This document shows, in pieces, positions 62,045 through 64,000 of a stretch of 64,000 bases of DNA; position 1 is the stretch's first letter; every line of letters begins with the position of its first letter. Under the pieces are notes generated by a model. That model was not told the DNA's origin, ran no database searches, and worked only from the letters and a program-made list of their open reading frames with translations. The position numbers and the translations under genes were made by a program. The DNA comes from Lampris incognitus (Eukaryota; Chordata; Actinopteri; Lampriformes; Lampridae), in NCBI RefSeq assembly GCF_029633865.1, contig NC_079224.1:18813126-18877125 (forward strand), in the 5' to 3' direction.

Positions 62045-62631
62045 TTGGATTTTAAAAAACCAAGTGGTGGGAACTTAGCCACGCCCCTTCTTACTCAATC
62101 GGAAATCAGTGCAGCCGAGGCCAGCAGCAAACATGGTTTGGACTACCAACCTCGAGCACCTACCGTCATTTACCACAGTATGAAAACTAAGCTGGATCTT
62201 TTCTTTTTCGAGTACTTTCTGCCTCTCCTGTGCCAGTGAGGAGAGACACACACACAGGGCTGTATTCAAAGATGCTGTTTAATCACAATAAAATAAAAAA
62301 TAAGATACATTTCATTTTTATACCGTACATTCAATATTTATACATTAGATTGTCCCATCTACAATATTTTCATTCTTTGTCCTTTAACTTTAACAAAACT
62401 GTTGGTTCATTTTAAACTAAAATATGTTCGGTCAACTGTCATTCTGTTGTAGCAATAAACTAGAACTCACTACCAACTCAAATCATCAATTGTTTACTAA
62501 ACTAAGATAGTGATTGCTCATCTCAAGGTGTGGGCTAAAAAATGGGACTGTACTGAAATTAAGTTAAATATGTTTCAATCTATCTAAGGTTTGTGTGCAC
62601 TATTTTCTTGTCAGCTGGATTTAACAAAGGT

Positions 62632-63138
62632 TTAAAACAGTGGTCCCTGAAAATTTTTTAGGAGAGCACACACAGTCCACATTTGGTTGACTGTTCCACT
62701 TAGTGAAAGGGGTATGACTCCATCAAAAATGTGGTACTCCTTTATGCGTCTTATTGACCGTTCGACATGTATTCTCAAGCCAGCAATACTCTGTGTGTCT
62801 GTGAGCTCATCACAGCTAAACTGTCCACTTGGGCCTAAAAATGCAGGGATGACAAGTTTTACGTCTATTTCATCGAGCAGGTCTTTGATAAGGTAGCCCT
62901 TATCGGCCATGACCTCATCACCTGACTCTAAGAGGTCCAGAACACCTGACCTCTTAGTTATCTCCTTATCAGAAATACATCCTGTGTATAGATTACTTAC
63001 CAGGCTAACTGACCCCGAGGGAGTGATCCCAATTAGGGATTTCAGTGTAGTGTTACTTTTATAATGGGAGTATGTCATGGTGTTCAAAACCTTCGAACTA
63101 GCTGTCTCGATGCGGATCTCTGTGCAGCCTAGTATCAA
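62632..63138 (-). pseudogene. DDE_Tnp_4-like transposase domain, first Asp lost
   Basis: It encodes LGCTEIRIE at its start, then YSHYKSNTTLKSLIGITPSG, SDKEITKRSGVLDLLESGDE, VMADKGYLIKDLL and GLRIHVERSIRRIKEYHIFD. These match the order of the DDE domain found in THAP-linked and Harbinger/ISL2EU-like transposases. The second Asp (MADKG) and the Glu (HVERS) are present. The first catalytic Asp, normally before CTE, reads Gly. About 150 residues expected between the coiled coil and this domain are absent. Inactive. Confidence 0.85.
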
Positions 63139-63512
63139 GACTGTAAAGCTAGGAAGAGTGCTTTGAGGGTGTGGTAATCCTTAAAACCAATGTAAAGCCT
63201 GATCAGATTGGGCGCACACTGGAAGCATTCTAGACCAAAACGCTCACTTTTCAGCTTTTTATTTTCATCCTCCAGGAAAGCGATGCGTTTCTTTACTGCG
63301 TCAAGCTGGTCTTCCACAGAAAGCGGCTTCACGTCGTAGTCATGATCAGGTAGAGTCGCCCAAACCTCACTGGACACATGAGGATATGTCATACATGTGG
63401 GAAGCAATATAAAGCCACACATTTTCCTGTTATCAAGATGATGTGTCAGAACAGAGCTATCCACTATTGAAAGATTAGTGAATATATATATATATATATA
63501 CATATTATACAA
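63135..63512 (-). pseudogene. Transposase N-terminal linker with coiled coil
   Basis: VEDQLDAVKKRIAFLEDENK and KLKSERFGLECF form a coiled coil followed by the block NLIRLYIGFKDYHTLKALFL, as in THAP-DDE transposases. The frame ends at a stop at the internal deletion junction. The first 20 codons derive from an AT microsatellite and are not part of the protein. Confidence 0.75.
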
Positions 63513-63898
63513 TGCAGTAATCTACATGTTTGAAGAATTGTATTGTACTGACAGTAACAACTCACCTATCTCCCTCATGCTCCTCTTCATGTTCCTCTTC
63601 ATCTTCTTCCGCTATTAAGTCACCAATGCGACTACAAACAGGAGCAAACATTTTTCAACTTCAAACTTCTGTCTCCCTTCTAATGTTTTAGTCACAGTGA
63701 AACTGGTCACCCCAATATTATTTAACTGGCTGTACATGGTGCAACTTCTGCAGCTCAATGCATACAGTAACGTTAAATGTACATGCAACCTCTGCAGCTC
63801 AATGCGTACAGTAGGTCTACATGTACATAATGTCTGTTGCAATAATAGCAGGAGGAGTAAACATTTAGCCATATGGCATCTTAATGTGTCAGCTGAAT

Positions 63899-63925
63899 TT
63901 AGGATGGTACACAGCAGTACGACAT
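63899..63925 (-). pseudogene. THAP-domain start remnant
   Basis: ATG 63925 opens MSYCCVPS and then TAA. THAP domains begin with this Met-x-x-Cys-Cys-Val pattern, the first cysteines of the C2CH zinc site. The rest of the finger is missing. Confidence 0.5.
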
Positions 63926-64000
63926 GTTGCTTCCAGCAGTGTTTTCAATGAAGAAGGGGGCGTGGCTAAATTCCCACCGCTTGGTTTTTTTTTAATCCAA

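Larger units (their letters stand above)
62045..64000 (-). mobile_element. DNA transposon with THAP/DDE-type transposase remnant
   Basis: Left terminal repeat: ttggattttaaaaaaccaag, then tggtgggaacttagccacgc and cccttctt (62045-62091). The complement of the right end (64000 leftward) reads ttggattaaaaaaaaaccaa, then gcggtgggaatttagccacg. The coding part lies on the minus strand. The right boundary coincides with the window end, so any target duplication cannot be read. Confidence 0.82.

Overview
The window looks like teleost fish nuclear DNA. It has short conserved coding exons with GT/AG introns, high densities of CA, CT and ATGT microsatellites, several tRNA-derived SINE families, foldback MITEs, a Penelope-like element, hAT remnants and Ty3/gypsy LTR elements. 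No bacterial-type gene organisation is present. All family names come from reading the sequence by eye; no database search was run.

Two host genes are clear, and they are arranged divergently. mrpl37 (mitochondrial ribosomal protein mL37) lies on the minus strand. Seven exons between 11703 and 2743 give 410 continuous codons with matching intron phases. The extreme C-terminus is probably off the left edge, because the seventh exon ends at a perfect GTAAGA donor. csnk1g2 (casein kinase 1 gamma, closest to gamma-2) lies on the plus strand. Its coding exons run from 25092 to 35695, and the 3' UTR runs to about 36900. One or two non-coding first exons may lie at about 15880-16182 and 23872-24086. 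One optional coding exon (33019-33120) sits behind a 314-nt stretch with no AG dinucleotide. A third gene may begin at 59666, with an 18-codon signal-peptide exon.

The rest is mobile DNA. At 0.5-5 kb there is an L2-like LINE scrap and a Penelope-like element with inverted terminal blocks and hammerhead-like motifs. At 6.7-8.5 kb there is a broken hAT transposase in an mrpl37 intron. At 14.74-15.35 kb there is a compact composite of tRNA-like units, each ending in a primer-binding site complementary to tRNA-Leu; this is the most unusual structure in the window. At 18.2-19.2 kb there is a TTAA-flanked inverted-repeat element. Seven copies of one SINE (called family A here) are scattered through the window, two of them directly upstream of csnk1g2 splice acceptors. 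At 39.1-40.3 kb there is a foldback with a SINE and a second foldback inside it.

From 45.6 to 57.0 kb there is a gypsy element (flanked by TGTG) whose gag is interrupted by a second, antisense gypsy element (46577-51047, flanked by AAGG). The second element has tRNA-Trp priming and a CHCC-type gag finger, as in the CsRn1 clade. A 194-bp hAT MITE with a perfect 8-bp duplication sits in the same GTACAT minisatellite just downstream. The right end holds a 1-kb foldback with about 305-bp arms and a captured ORF, then an almost complete THAP/DDE-type DNA transposon with a disabled catalytic site.
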